Below are positions 1-9,300 of a stretch of 36,063 bases of DNA, piece after piece. Both the position numbers and the translations under genes were made by a program. The notes beneath the pieces were generated by a model, which saw only the letters and a program-made list of their open reading frames with translations, did no database searches and was not told the origin of the DNA. Each line of letters opens with the position of its first letter. The first letter of the stretch is position 1. The stretch is from an uncultured Bacilli bacterium (GTDB lineage: Bacteria; Bacillota_I; Bacilli_A; RF39; UBA660), in contig CAJUQG010000013.1 in assembly GCA_910588025.1 (NCBI GenBank), forward strand, positions 1 through 36,063, in the 5' to 3' direction.

Positions 1-59
1 ATTTATAGTTTATATTATTTTATCAAAATATAACAACTTATGGTCTTTTAGAGCATTAA

Positions 60-92
60 AAACAAAAAAGACATGTGTTAAAGCATGTCTTC
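60..92 (-). terminator. Intrinsic terminator of thiI
   Basis: An 8-bp perfect stem (positions 68-75 with 84-91) on the minus strand is followed by a run of T with one interrupting G. The thiI stop codon (78-80) lies in the loop, so the last codons form one arm of the hairpin. Confidence 0.8.
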
Positions 93-1265
93 AAATTTTT
101 TATCATGAGCTGTAATTATTTTTACTTCTTTCGTACGAATTGCTTGATATATTAAATCTTCATAGGGAATTAATTGTTCATATTCTTCACATTTGGCAAT
201 CTCGGGATTAATTACAGGATGATCAGGAACAAAAATAGTACAGCAGTCTTCATAAGGAAGAATACTTGTATCAAAAGTTTGGATTTTTTTAGATATTTCA
301 ATAATCTCTAATTTATCAAAGCAAGCTAGAGGGCGAATTACGGGAATATTTACCACACGATTAATGGCATTCATACTTGTAAGTGTTTGACTAGCTACTT
401 GTCCAATTGATTCACCATTTACGATAATCTTACAGTTAGATTTACTAGCTACTATCGCACAAATTCGATACATCATTCGGCGCATTATCGTAATTAAATA
501 CTCATGAGGAATATTCTTATAAATAGCTTCTTGAATCTCTGTAAACTTGATTATGTGTAGTTTTATATCTTGATTATACGTTGATAATATTCTTGCTAAG
601 CTTTCCACTTTATTTTTAGCTTGAAAAGATGTATGAGGTGGACTTTCAAAGTAAATTGCTTCTATTTTAACGCCTCTTTTCATAGCTAAATAGCCAGCAA
701 CTGGTGAATCAATTCCACCACTTAGCATTAATAAACCTTTTCCAAGAGTTCCAACGGGATATCCTCCACAACTTTTGTATTTTTCAAAATATAAATAAGA
801 TTTTTCTAAACGAATCTCTGTATAAATAATGATCTCGGGATTATGAACATCAACCTTAATATCGGGTTTTGTTTTTAGAACTATCCCTCCTAAGACATGA
901 TTTATCTCTGGACTTGTTAAAGGATATTTTTTATTACTTCTTTTTGTCTCTACTTTAAACGTTTTAAAATCTACTGTCATTATTAATTCTTTTAAGTTTT
1001 TCTTTATTTCCTCTATATCGTTATTTGGTAATTCATAGCCTATTATAATTTCATGAATTCCAAATACTTTTTGTAAGCGAGCTAATACGGAATCAAAATT
1101 ATTATTTTGGCAATAAATAAACATGCGTCCACTATCATATTGAATGGTTGTTTGTTCTTCTCGTAAAACAAATGCAACATTTTCTTTTAACTTTTTTAAA
1201 AATAAACCAATGTTATCTTTTTTGGTTGTCATTTCACCATATTTTATTATGATTAATTTTTCCAT
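78..1265 (-). CDS. thiI: tRNA 4-thiouridine synthase ThiI (no rhodanese domain)
   Basis: ThiI adenylates U8 of tRNA and inserts sulfur to make 4-thiouridine; in many bacteria it also feeds thiazole synthesis. The 395-residue protein has an N-terminal ferredoxin-like/THUMP region (about 1-165), then a PP-loop ATPase domain with SGGIDS at 182-187, GESIGQVASQTL near 294 and YEDCCTIFVP near 338 (Cys341, Cys342). It ends where Bacillus-type ThiI ends and lacks the C-terminal rhodanese domain of E. coli ThiI, so sulfur should come straight from a dedicated desulfurase. The NifS-type gene 64 bp upstream on the same strand is the obvious donor. The ATG at 1265 has a good ribosome site (AAGGTGAG). A possible separate promoter overlaps the upstream terminator. 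Identification is firm; dependence on the neighbour is inferred from the Bacillus precedent. Confidence 0.97.
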   Translation of the reverse strand: MEKLIIIKYGEMTTKKDNIGLFLKKLKENVAFVLREEQTTIQYDSGRMFIYCQNNNFDSVLARLQKVFGIHEIIIGYELPNNDIEEIKKNLKELIMTVDFKTFKVETKRSNKKYPLTSPEINHVLGGIVLKTKPDIKVDVHNPEIIIYTEIRLEKSYLYFEKYKSCGGYPVGTLGKGLLMLSGGIDSPVAGYLAMKRGVKIEAIYFESPPHTSFQAKNKVESLARILSTYNQDIKLHIIKFTEIQEAIYKNIPHEYLITIMRRMMYRICAIVASKSNCKIIVNGESIGQVASQTLTSMNAINRVVNIPVIRPLACFDKLEIIEISKKIQTFDTSILPYEDCCTIFVPDHPVINPEIAKCEEYEQLIPYEDLIYQAIRTKEVKIITAHDKKFEDML

Positions 1266-1287
1266 AACTCACCTTTTTTCTTTGCTT

Positions 1288-1316
1288 AATATATCAAAAA
1301 ACGATTTAAAACTCAA
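1288..1316 (-). promoter_or_regulatory. Possible sigma-A promoter for thiI
   Basis: TTGAGT (1311-1316), 17-bp spacer, TATATT (1288-1293) on the minus strand. It overlaps the nifZ terminator, so thiI might have its own start or be read by leakage. AT-rich sequence makes chance matches common. Confidence 0.35.
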
Positions 1317-1331
1317 GGAGATAAATCGTTT
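1295..1331 (-). terminator. Intrinsic terminator after the NifS-type gene
   Basis: Perfect 8-bp stem AACGATTT/AAATCGTT (1300-1307 with 1323-1330), 15-base loop, then six T on the minus strand. The desulfurase stop codon starts at the foot of the stem. Confidence 0.75.
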
Positions 1332-2460
1332 AATCAAGTAATGTATTTAATTTGTGATAAATGCTTTTAAAACATGTTAAAAAGCGATTAATTTCATCCG
1401 TTGTTGTCACATAAGACAAACTAATTCTAATCGTTCCCAATGCTCTTTTTTTATCGTTATAAATTGCCATAATGCTCGTTGATAATTCACCACTTGCACA
1501 AGCAGTATTGGTTCCTAAATAAACTTCATATTCTTCCATAGCATGAATAAATGTTTCTGGTCTTACTTTTAGTAAGCTAATATTAAGAATTTGGGGTATG
1601 GAATACTTTGTTTGATTTATCAAGATTCCATCCATCTTAGAAATTTCTGTCACAATTTTTTCATTTAAACGTCTTACAAAGTTTTCTCGTTTGTCTAAAT
1701 CCATTAAAGCAAGTCGTAAGGCTTTCGAAAAAGCTACAATTAGAGGCACAGCTGGAGTGCCTGGTTTTAGGTCATTGCTCTTGCCACTTCCATGAATAAT
1801 CGGCATTAATTTGACACGACTATTTTTATAAAACAAACCGATTCCTTTGGGACCAAAGATTTTATGAGCTGAAATACTTGCCATATCAACATCATGAAAA
1901 CTGACAGGAATTTTACCAATGGCTTGAGTCATATCACTATGAAACAAAGTTTGGGCATTTTCTTTTTTAATAATTTGACGAATCATTTTTAGTGGTTGAC
2001 GGATTCCGACTTCACTATTTACTGCACATACACTTACTAAAATCGTTTCAGGTCGAATCAAAGATTTTAAATCCTCAAAATCAATTAAACCTTCAGAATC
2101 ATTATTTACATAACTAATATTAAAGCCAATGCTTTCTAAGTATTCACAAATTTTATAAATAGACGGATGTTCTAGTTTAGATACGATAATATGATTACCG
2201 TTTTTCATATTCGCTAAGGCAGTGCCAATTAAAGCCATATTATTGGATTCTGTTGCTCCACTTGTAAAGGTTATTTCACTTTCTAAAATATTAAAAAGGT
2301 CGGCAATTTGTTTCATCGCACTATTCATTAAGGTTTTTGATTTTACTCCTAAGCTATGCAAAGAATTTGGGTTACCAGGAAAATCTTTGGTTGCTCTAAT
2401 ATATGATTCTAATACATCATAACTTACTGGTGTAGTGGCACTATAGTCTAAATAAATCAT
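1330..2460 (-). CDS. nifZ: Cysteine desulfurase, NifS/NifZ type
   Basis: PLP-dependent enzyme that takes sulfur from cysteine as a protein-bound persulfide. The 376-residue length fits the family. Visible signatures are TSGATESNN near 66-74 (cofactor site), SAHK with the Schiff-base Lys200 followed by IFGPKG, and the mobile catalytic loop NTACASG with Cys321. The usual R-S-G-T motif reads K-P-G-T here, a mild departure. Its ATG follows the HAD gene stop codon with no gap, and thiI lies just downstream, matching the Bacillus arrangement in which NifZ supplies sulfur to ThiI. I therefore infer a dedicated role in tRNA thiolation and not general Fe-S assembly; another desulfurase (SufS) would be expected elsewhere. 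The symbol follows the B. subtilis name for the ThiI-linked enzyme. Confidence 0.93.
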   Translation of the reverse strand: MIYLDYSATTPVSYDVLESYIRATKDFPGNPNSLHSLGVKSKTLMNSAMKQIADLFNILESEITFTSGATESNNMALIGTALANMKNGNHIIVSKLEHPSIYKICEYLESIGFNISYVNNDSEGLIDFEDLKSLIRPETILVSVCAVNSEVGIRQPLKMIRQIIKKENAQTLFHSDMTQAIGKIPVSFHDVDMASISAHKIFGPKGIGLFYKNSRVKLMPIIHGSGKSNDLKPGTPAVPLIVAFSKALRLALMDLDKRENFVRRLNEKIVTEISKMDGILINQTKYSIPQILNISLLKVRPETFIHAMEEYEVYLGTNTACASGELSTSIMAIYNDKKRALGTIRISLSYVTTTDEINRFLTCFKSIYHKLNTLLD

Positions 2461-3039
2461 TTATGGTAACACTCCTTCTATTAGGATACTTCTTATTTCT
2501 TGCCAATTATGGACACGCATGATTCCTAATGATGCTAGTTCTTCATCAGAATAGTCTTCATTATGTTTTTGCGTTAATAATAGTTTAATTTTGCCATATC
2601 CTCTTTTTAAATTAGATACTTTATCATCAATTTTAACATCACACATGACTAATTCTTTGGCACTGGTTAATAAAATCTTTTTGGGGTCGATGTATGGCAT
2701 ATTTTTTAATATCCAAGTGTATTTGTGTTTGGCCATAATGGCACAAGCTTCGGGCTTTCTTTTATCATAAAAAGCTGTACAAATATAAATTTCATAATGA
2801 TTTTTTAATTCTTCAATCACTTCCAATGCTCCAGGAATTAAGTGACTTTTGTCATAAACATTGACATTTTTATAAAAATGATCTAAATATTTATCATTTT
2901 CTTCAGGAGGTAAAATATCAGAAATATAATACTCCTTGATGTCCCCCACTTTATAATTTGTTCCAAGATAATCATTTAAGGATTCGATGTAACCCCCACT
3001 AACAATTGTCTCGTCTAAGTCTATCATGATCTTTTTCAT
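2461..3039 (-). CDS. 5'-nucleotidase-like HAD phosphatase (NT5C/5'(3')-deoxyribonucleotidase type)
   Basis: Small HAD-superfamily protein of 192 residues. The catalytic motif is DLDET at residues 7-11 (nucleophile Asp7, acid/base Asp9). A second motif (ICTA, near 86) supplies the Thr, and a C-terminal IDDK supplies the acidic metal ligands; the layout resembles the NT5C family that dephosphorylates (deoxy)nucleotides. An ATG at 3057 overlaps ezrA, but the ATG at 3039 is better: it sits behind GGAGAG (3055-3050) at normal spacing and puts the catalytic motif at the usual distance from the N terminus. It lies in the tight series ezrA-HAD-nifZ, with the stop codon touching the nifZ start. Substrate is not determined by the sequence; nucleotide pool cleaning is the family-based guess. 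Confidence 0.8.
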   Translation of the reverse strand: MKKIMIDLDETIVSGGYIESLNDYLGTNYKVGDIKEYYISDILPPEENDKYLDHFYKNVNVYDKSHLIPGALEVIEELKNHYEIYICTAFYDKRKPEACAIMAKHKYTWILKNMPYIDPKKILLTSAKELVMCDVKIDDKVSNLKRGYGKIKLLLTQKHNEDYSDEELASLGIMRVHNWQEIRSILIEGVLP

Positions 3040-3046
3040 AAGATAA

Positions 3047-4765
3047 TTACTCTCCATATTCTTCCATTAATCGTTTATGTATGCCAGGTTCTAAGATGTT
3101 AATTGCCACAATGGCATTTTCTAAGGATGATTTAAAGTTTCCTTTATAAAAGGCATTTTCGGCTTTCGTCAAACCAAAGTCCACATCTTTATTTACAGGA
3201 CGATAACGATTGCCATAGACAATAGCTGTTTCAGCCATTTTAGCTGTTTTAATTGTTTCTTTGGTCGTGTTTAGTAATTTTAGGACTAAGTCTCTTGCTG
3301 TATCCACCCGAGTATTTAATACTTTGATAGAAATAGGAGTTCGCTCTAATTCTTTTACCATATTAGCAATGGCTTCTGTAGCTTCACTTAATTCCACAAA
3401 GTATTTTTTTGGTATTACTGGCAATTTATAACTTTTCATATGTTCTTTCGATTTATTTAAAATAATTTTAATTTCATCTAACTGTTCCCGTGCTCTTAGC
3501 TCATCTTCTTTTAAACTACCTAAGGTTCGTAAGGCGGTTTCTAGTTTCTCTTCCGTGTGGGTAAGCTTAGCGTTTAAAACTTCCATTTCTTTGCCTAAAT
3601 GACTAAAACTATGACGATGAGCTCGATGTAATTCAATAATTTCGTCATATTTTTCACGAATGCTTGCTAATTCTACTTTTATTTCATCGATGACAGATAC
3701 ATCTTCATCGGTTAAATCATAACTATATTTGATATCATCTAGCTTACGAATCAATTTATTATTGATTTTAATTAACTTGGTTACTTTCATTAAAATGCTA
3801 CGTTGATAGTCATCAAATATTTTACGAGCTATTTTTTCTTTGTCAAAATCATTATATAAAGAATCAAAGTAATCTAGCATTGTTTTTAATTCGAAAGTAG
3901 AATCTTCAATATTTAAAACATTTAAACGTTGAAAAATGTCAGTAATTTTTTTATTTGATTCGGTTAAATTATAAGGTAAATTTAAAAATTCTAAATTGTA
4001 ACCTTCTTTTTTCATTTTTTCATAGATCGCGTTAATTTCTTTCATCTTTTTAGGAATTAAAACTTTCCCCATCGCAATGATTCCTGGAGCTTCTTCTATC
4101 ACAATTTCTAAATTACCAATGGTATCGTCAATGGCTTTTACGATTCTTCCTACTTCTTGATAAGCATTTTTATCCATTGATAATTCAAAAGCACTAAATA
4201 ATTTATCAACATTTTCAAATTGTAAATCTAAAGGAGATGAAACAATTTCATATTGATCTTTGGCTCCTTTATATTTATTTCTAATTTCACGATAATGAGC
4301 TTTTAATTTGGTGATTGTTTCACGGTTTCTCACTTCACTTAAAGTGATACCTTTAATCTCATCTAATAAAAAGTTAGATTTTGTCTTAATATAATAAACG
4401 TCAAGTTCTGCTTCGGTTATTTTTTGTTTTAATTCTTTGTATTTTTTTTCTTGAAATAATTCTTCTATTTCAATTAATTGGTCTGTAATTTTCGGAACTT
4501 CATTTTCTTTGATTTCATTAAAACGACGTTGCCATTCGTTATATAATTCTTGCATATCGGCATTATTTACTAATGGTTCTACTTTGTTTAACTCAGACAT
4601 GATGGCTGCTGAGATAATTAAGTTTTTTTCTCGTTCTAATTCACTAATTTCTTTTTGATATTTTTTCTTTTCATTTTTCGCGATAAAATTTAAGACTACA
4701 ACAACGATGGCAACTGAAAATAAATAGTAAGCAATACCAATAAGTATAAATGTTGATTGCGACAT
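3047..4765 (-). CDS. ezrA: Septation ring formation regulator EzrA
   Basis: EzrA is a membrane-anchored negative regulator of FtsZ ring formation in Firmicutes and links the ring to cell-wall synthesis. The 572-residue length is typical. Residues about 5-27 form one hydrophobic transmembrane segment, directly followed by a lysine-rich stretch, so the long remainder faces the cytoplasm. That remainder is almost all predicted helix rich in Glu, Lys and Leu, with heptad-like spacing as expected for the spectrin-like repeats of EzrA. No enzymatic motif is present. Position upstream of nifZ-thiI agrees with conserved Firmicutes gene order and supports the call. The ATG at 4765 follows AGGAAGTG. 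Confidence is high because length, topology and context agree, although coiled-coil proteins are intrinsically hard to assign. Confidence 0.9.
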   Translation of the reverse strand: MSQSTFILIGIAYYLFSVAIVVVVLNFIAKNEKKKYQKEISELEREKNLIISAAIMSELNKVEPLVNNADMQELYNEWQRRFNEIKENEVPKITDQLIEIEELFQEKKYKELKQKITEAELDVYYIKTKSNFLLDEIKGITLSEVRNRETITKLKAHYREIRNKYKGAKDQYEIVSSPLDLQFENVDKLFSAFELSMDKNAYQEVGRIVKAIDDTIGNLEIVIEEAPGIIAMGKVLIPKKMKEINAIYEKMKKEGYNLEFLNLPYNLTESNKKITDIFQRLNVLNIEDSTFELKTMLDYFDSLYNDFDKEKIARKIFDDYQRSILMKVTKLIKINNKLIRKLDDIKYSYDLTDEDVSVIDEIKVELASIREKYDEIIELHRAHRHSFSHLGKEMEVLNAKLTHTEEKLETALRTLGSLKEDELRAREQLDEIKIILNKSKEHMKSYKLPVIPKKYFVELSEATEAIANMVKELERTPISIKVLNTRVDTARDLVLKLLNTTKETIKTAKMAETAIVYGNRYRPVNKDVDFGLTKAENAFYKGNFKSSLENAIVAINILEPGIHKRLMEEYGE

Positions 4766-4836
4766 TTTATCACTTCCTAGTCTTAATTTATTTTATCATA
4801 AATTGTCTTAATATGGCGAAAAACTAATAAGAAATT

Positions 4837-4861
4837 TAAAAAAACAAGTAAATGTACTTGT
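4837..4861 (-). terminator. Intrinsic terminator of the 276-residue repeat protein gene
   Basis: Perfect 7-bp stem ACAAGTA/TACTTGT (4844-4850 with 4855-4861), 4-base loop, then seven T on the minus strand. It starts two bases past the stop codon of the gene ending at 4863. Confidence 0.8.
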
Positions 4862-4862
4862 C

Positions 4863-5693
4863 TTAAATAATGGTACGATTTCGTTTTTGTTCTGTAGTCA
4901 TAAAATATTCATTGATCGTATTGATTACATCTTTTTCATAGTCAAATTTAGGATGGAGGGTATTTACAAAATAAGAAAAGTTTGAACCCTTTTTTATGAC
5001 TTTAGCATAAGGTCTATCTAAACGATAATAAATGAAATATTCATTGTAATAAGGGATGAAAAAACAAAAGTATTCTTTTCCTGCAGCATCTAAATATTTT
5101 ATTGTTCTTTTTTCTATTTGAAATGTAGAATTTTCTTTTTCTTTTAATAATAATTCGTAAATGGTAGCTTCTAAATTTAATATTTGAAATTCTCCATTTG
5201 CATAAGTATATGTTTTTAATTGGGGATTTTTGGCTCTGATAATGTGAAGAAAAGTTAATAAATCTTGGTCATTTACACTGATGTCAATGGCAGATTGACC
5301 ATAATTTATGATTTTGTTAGATAGTTCAAATTGATAGTTTATGTGAGCTCGTTGTAATTTCCCAAAAAAGGTTAATTGTTCATCTTCTAGATGGAATAAT
5401 GTTTGGTTCTGATGTTTTAACAATTCTATCAGTAAAGCAAATAAGTCAATTCGTCTTAATCTGTTATCTATTGGCATATAAACTGCTAGTTTAGGTTTCG
5501 TTTGATAAAGAATAGATAACGCTTTAAATATATTTTCCGTATTAATACTAATATCGATAGCAGATTGATAACACTTTATTTGTTCTAATTTATCATTACA
5601 TATAAAATCAATTTCCGCATTCTTGAATTGTTCTAAGAAAGAAAAATCTTTTCCTTCAATGTGAAAAGCAAAATATGTTTTTGGTTGTTCCAA
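4863..5693 (-). CDS. Unrecognised protein with two N-terminal repeats (paralogue of the next gene)
   Basis: I do not recognise this protein. It has 276 residues from a TTG at 5693, which follows AAAGGAG at good spacing; an upstream TTG at 5714 has no such site. The chosen start aligns with the N terminus of the paralogue at 5742-6317 (TYFAFHIEG against YTLLHVES). Two repeats of about 90 residues can be seen. Each contains an SAIDIS core followed by a helix and KP-or-NP-x-LxxY (near residues 55-85 and 140-170). A C-terminal domain follows with IPYYNEYFIYY, PYAK and a final LHP...INEYF helix. There is no signal peptide or membrane segment, so it is probably cytoplasmic. It sits between ezrA and rpoC. 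The repeat-plus-shared-tail design suggests a binding module, but no function can be assigned. Confidence 0.8.
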   Translation of the reverse strand: MEQPKTYFAFHIEGKDFSFLEQFKNAEIDFICNDKLEQIKCYQSAIDISINTENIFKALSILYQTKPKLAVYMPIDNRLRRIDLFALLIELLKHQNQTLFHLEDEQLTFFGKLQRAHINYQFELSNKIINYGQSAIDISVNDQDLLTFLHIIRAKNPQLKTYTYANGEFQILNLEATIYELLLKEKENSTFQIEKRTIKYLDAAGKEYFCFFIPYYNEYFIYYRLDRPYAKVIKKGSNFSYFVNTLHPKFDYEKDVINTINEYFMTTEQKRNRTII

Positions 5694-5717
5694 TTTGTAA
5701 CACTCCTTTTGCAACTT

Positions 5718-5745
5718 ATTGTATCAAATAATTTATCATTATCAA
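5718..5745 (-). promoter_or_regulatory. Possible promoter between the two paralogous genes
   Basis: TTGATA (5740-5745), 16-bp spacer, TACAAT (5718-5723) on the minus strand, about 25 bases before the TTG start at 5693. The -35 box overlaps the stop codon of the upstream paralogue. Confidence 0.4.
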
Positions 5746-6317
5746 GCCTTATTTTTTTCTTTTGCTCTTTTAAAAATTGGTCCATTAAAATAATCTGTTA
5801 AGGTTTTTTCTACACTAAGTTCTAAATCATTTTCTGGATGTAGATAGTTAATTATAAAAGCGACTCCTTTTAGCAATGACTGTTTCGAAAATAAGCGAGC
5901 ATATGGTAATTTAGCGTCATAATAAATAAGCCAATCTTCTAGATATGGAATGAAATGAATTGTTTTTGCTTCATCATTTTGATTATATAATTTTAAAATT
6001 TGCGGTTTTAAATTACATGTAGGGAATTGCTTTTTTCTTTCTAACAGAAAGAATACAATAATCTCTGGAATATCTAATTCGTTAAAGCTCTGGTCAATAT
6101 ACGTATATACTTTTATGGGTGTGTTACAAGTTTGTAAAATACAAAAAAAGAGAAATATATCACTTTCTTTGATAATAATATCAAAGGAAAATGGACTAGG
6201 ATTAATCATAACCGACTCTTGCGTTTTATATTCTATTTTGTGCTTTGTTAAAATAGAAAAATAATTAGTATCAAAGCTTTCGACATGTAATAAAGTATAA
6301 GAAATTTCTTTGGCCAT
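5742..6317 (-). CDS. Unrecognised protein with one N-terminal repeat (short paralogue)
   Basis: Unrecognised protein of 191 residues. A longer frame begins at 6347, but the ATG at 6317 has GGAG about ten bases upstream and aligns with the N terminus of the neighbouring paralogue. Residues about 1-95 form one copy of the repeat (FSFDIII core, then IKVYTYID). Residues about 105-191 match the C-terminal domain of the neighbour: HFIPYLEDWLIYYDAKLPYA against FFIPYYNEYFIYYRLDRPYA, then LHPEND and a TDYF helix. It ends in a lysine-rich tail. The two genes are therefore tandem duplicates in which one gained or lost a repeat. Both are short, soluble-looking proteins placed just downstream of rpoC but separated from it by a terminator-like hairpin. 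Function unknown. Confidence 0.78.
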   Translation of the reverse strand: MAKEISYTLLHVESFDTNYFSILTKHKIEYKTQESVMINPSPFSFDIIIKESDIFLFFCILQTCNTPIKVYTYIDQSFNELDIPEIIVFFLLERKKQFPTCNLKPQILKLYNQNDEAKTIHFIPYLEDWLIYYDAKLPYARLFSKQSLLKGVAFIINYLHPENDLELSVEKTLTDYFNGPIFKRAKEKNKA

Positions 6318-6353
6318 AAATCCCAATCTCCTTTTGGTTTTTATCATAACAAA

Positions 6354-6392
6354 TACATAAAAAAAAGAAAAGACTTTTTTGTCTAATCTTCT
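6354..6392 (-). terminator. Probable intrinsic terminator of rpoBC
   Basis: AGAC/GTCT stem (6371-6374 with 6381-6384), a 2x2 internal loop, then a further six pairs including a G-U pair, followed by a T-rich tract on the minus strand. The rpoC stop codon (6383-6385) is inside the stem. It is weaker than the other terminators in the window. Confidence 0.55.
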
Positions 6393-9300
6393 TTATTTGT
6401 CATTTCTTCATTGATTGGATCTTCGTCCATCAATTTTTCTTCTAAAACTTCACTAGCTTCATCATCCATAAATTCTTTTTCTAAAATCATGTTGATATCA
6501 CTATATTGTTTAGCACCTGTTCCAGCTGGAATTAGTTTACCAATGATAACATTTTCTTTTAGTCCTCTTAAATGGTCAACTTTTCCTTTTATTGCTGCAT
6601 CAGTTAAAACTCTTGTTGTCTCTTGGAAAGAAGCTGCAGATAAGAAGGAATCTGTTTCTAATGAACTTTTGGTAATACCAAGCATGATTGGACGTCCTTT
6701 AGCAGGTACTCCACCACGCAAGATAACTGGTTTATTCGCTTCTGTAAAATCATGAAGAGAAATTGTTAAGCCTTCTACTAATTCTGTATCACCAGCATCA
6801 ACAATACGTACCTTACTAATCATACGTTTTACAATTAATTCAATATGTTTATCTGAAATATCAACACCTTGTAATTTATAAACCATTTGAATTTCTTTTA
6901 AGATGTATTCTTGAGCAGTAATTGGGTCGGTTACAGCAAGTAATTCTTTTGGACTAATTGCGCCTTCGGTTAATTTATCTCCTGCTACAACAGCATCTCC
7001 AACAGCAACACGCAATTTCATGTTGTAATTCGTTACATGCTCTCTTGCTTCGACATCATTTTCTACTACAATTTTATATTTTCCATTGTCTTCTTTGATT
7101 GATGCAACTTTACCATTAATTTCAGCAATGGTTGCTTTTCCTTTTGGATTTCTAGCTTCAAACAATTCTTCAACTCTTGGAAGACCTTGGGTAATATCGT
7201 CTCCACTAGCAACTCCACCAGTATGGAATGTACGCATGGTAAGTTGGGTACCTGGTTCACCGATTGATTGAGCAGCCATAATACCAACAGCTTCCCCTGT
7301 TTCAACAAGATTTCCTGTTGCAAGGTTACGTCCATAACATTTTTGACAGACACCACTTGGTGTTTTACAGGTTAAAGCACTACGTATTTCAACTCGTTTA
7401 ATTCCTGCATCTTCAATTTTCTTGACGATATTTTCATTAATCATTTCACCTTTATCCAAAATCATTGCTTTGGTTTCTGGATGAACAATTTTTTGAGCAC
7501 TATAACGTCCTAAAATACGTTCTCCAAGGGATTCGATTACGGAACCATCTTTATCGTTTAGTAAATCATAAACTTCAACACCATGGATGGAACCACAATC
7601 AAATTCTTTTACAATAATATCTTGTGCTACATCAACTAAACGACGAGTTAAGTATCCTGAGTCTGCTGTACGAAGTGCAGTATCGGCAGAACCTTTTCTT
7701 GAACCATGACTTGATAAGAAGAATTCGGATACATCTAGTCCTTCACTAAAGTTTGAAGTAATTGGGATTTCAACGGTTGAACCATCTGGTTTTGCCATTA
7801 ATCCACGCATACCAGCAAGCTGCGAGAAGTTCGAAATCGATCCACGTGCTCCAGAGTTCATCATCATGAATAATGGATTTTCAAAATCAGCACTAGAGAT
7901 TTCTTCCAATTCTTTTTGGATTTTTTTATTTGCTTTGGTCCATACATCAATAACGTTATTATAACGTTCTTCTTCTGTAATTAAACCACGCTTATATTGT
8001 TTATTAATTTTTTCAACTAAGGCATTTCCTTCATCAATTACTTGATGTTTGGTTTTACTTGGAACTATATCAGCAGCTGATACAGTAATACCAGCAATTG
8101 TTGAATACTTAAATCCTAAGTCTTTTAATTTATCAAGCATCATGCTTGTTTCTGTTGTTTTATATCTTTTGAAAATTTGCGCAATAATTTGTCCCAATGT
8201 TTTTTTAACAAAAGGTTTGGTAAGCGGCATATTTTCAATAGCGGTTTTAATATCAGTTCCCATACTTAAGAAATATTTACTTGGTGTAATTCCTTCAATA
8301 TTTTCTTTTGATCCTTCATTAACGAATGGATAACTATCTGGTAAAATCTCATTGAATATAATTTTTCCACAAGTTGTTATTAAATATTTATCTCTTTGTT
8401 CTTCGGTGAATAATTTATGTTTGAACGAACGAACAGGAACGGCAATTCTTGTATGAAGAGTAATTTCTTTACGTTCATAAGCCATTAATACTTCATTTGG
8501 ATCTTTATAAACTTTTCCTTCATGCTCTTCACCAGCTTTTTCCATGGTAATATAACAGTTTCCAAGTACCATATCTTGTGATGGTGTAACGATTGGTTTT
8601 CCATCTTTTGGATTTAGAATGTTATTTGCACCAAGCATTAAAAGTCTTGCTTCTGCTTTGGCTTCTTCAGATAATGGAATATGAATTGCCATTTGGTCTC
8701 CATCGAAGTCAGCATTAAATCCAGTACAAACAAGTGGGTGTAAGCGGATTGCTTTTCCACCAACTAATTTTGGTTCGAATGCTTGAATACCTAAACGGTG
8801 AAGTGTTGGGGCACGGTTTAACATAACTGGATGTTCCGTAATTACATCTTCTACGATATCCCATACAGCATCATCACGAGTTTCAATTAATTTTTTTGCT
8901 CCTTTAATATTGTGAGCAAGTCCCCGTTCCACAAGTCCATGAATAACATGTGGTTTAAATAATTCAAGCGCCATTTCTTTTGGAATTCCACATTGATACA
9001 TTTTTAGGTTAGGTCCTACTACGATAACTGAACGACCTGAGTAGTCAACACGTTTTCCAAGTAAGTTTTGACGGAAACGTCCTTGTTTTCCTTTTAACAT
9101 GCTGGATAAACTCTTTAATGGACGATTTCCAGCAGCAGTTACACTTCTTCCACGGCGTCCGTTATCTAAAAGAGAATCCACTGCTTCTTGTAACATACGT
9201 TTTTCATTTTGAACAATGATAGTTGGTGCTCCAAGTTCTAATAATTTCTTCAAACGATTATTACGGTTAATAATACGACGATATAAATCATTTAAATCAC

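Noticed and set aside
7066..7356. Frames inside rpoC and rpoB on both strands (for example 7066-7356, 9954-10223, 11845-12102)
   Set aside because: They are shadows of the RNA polymerase genes, with composition set by the true reading frame.
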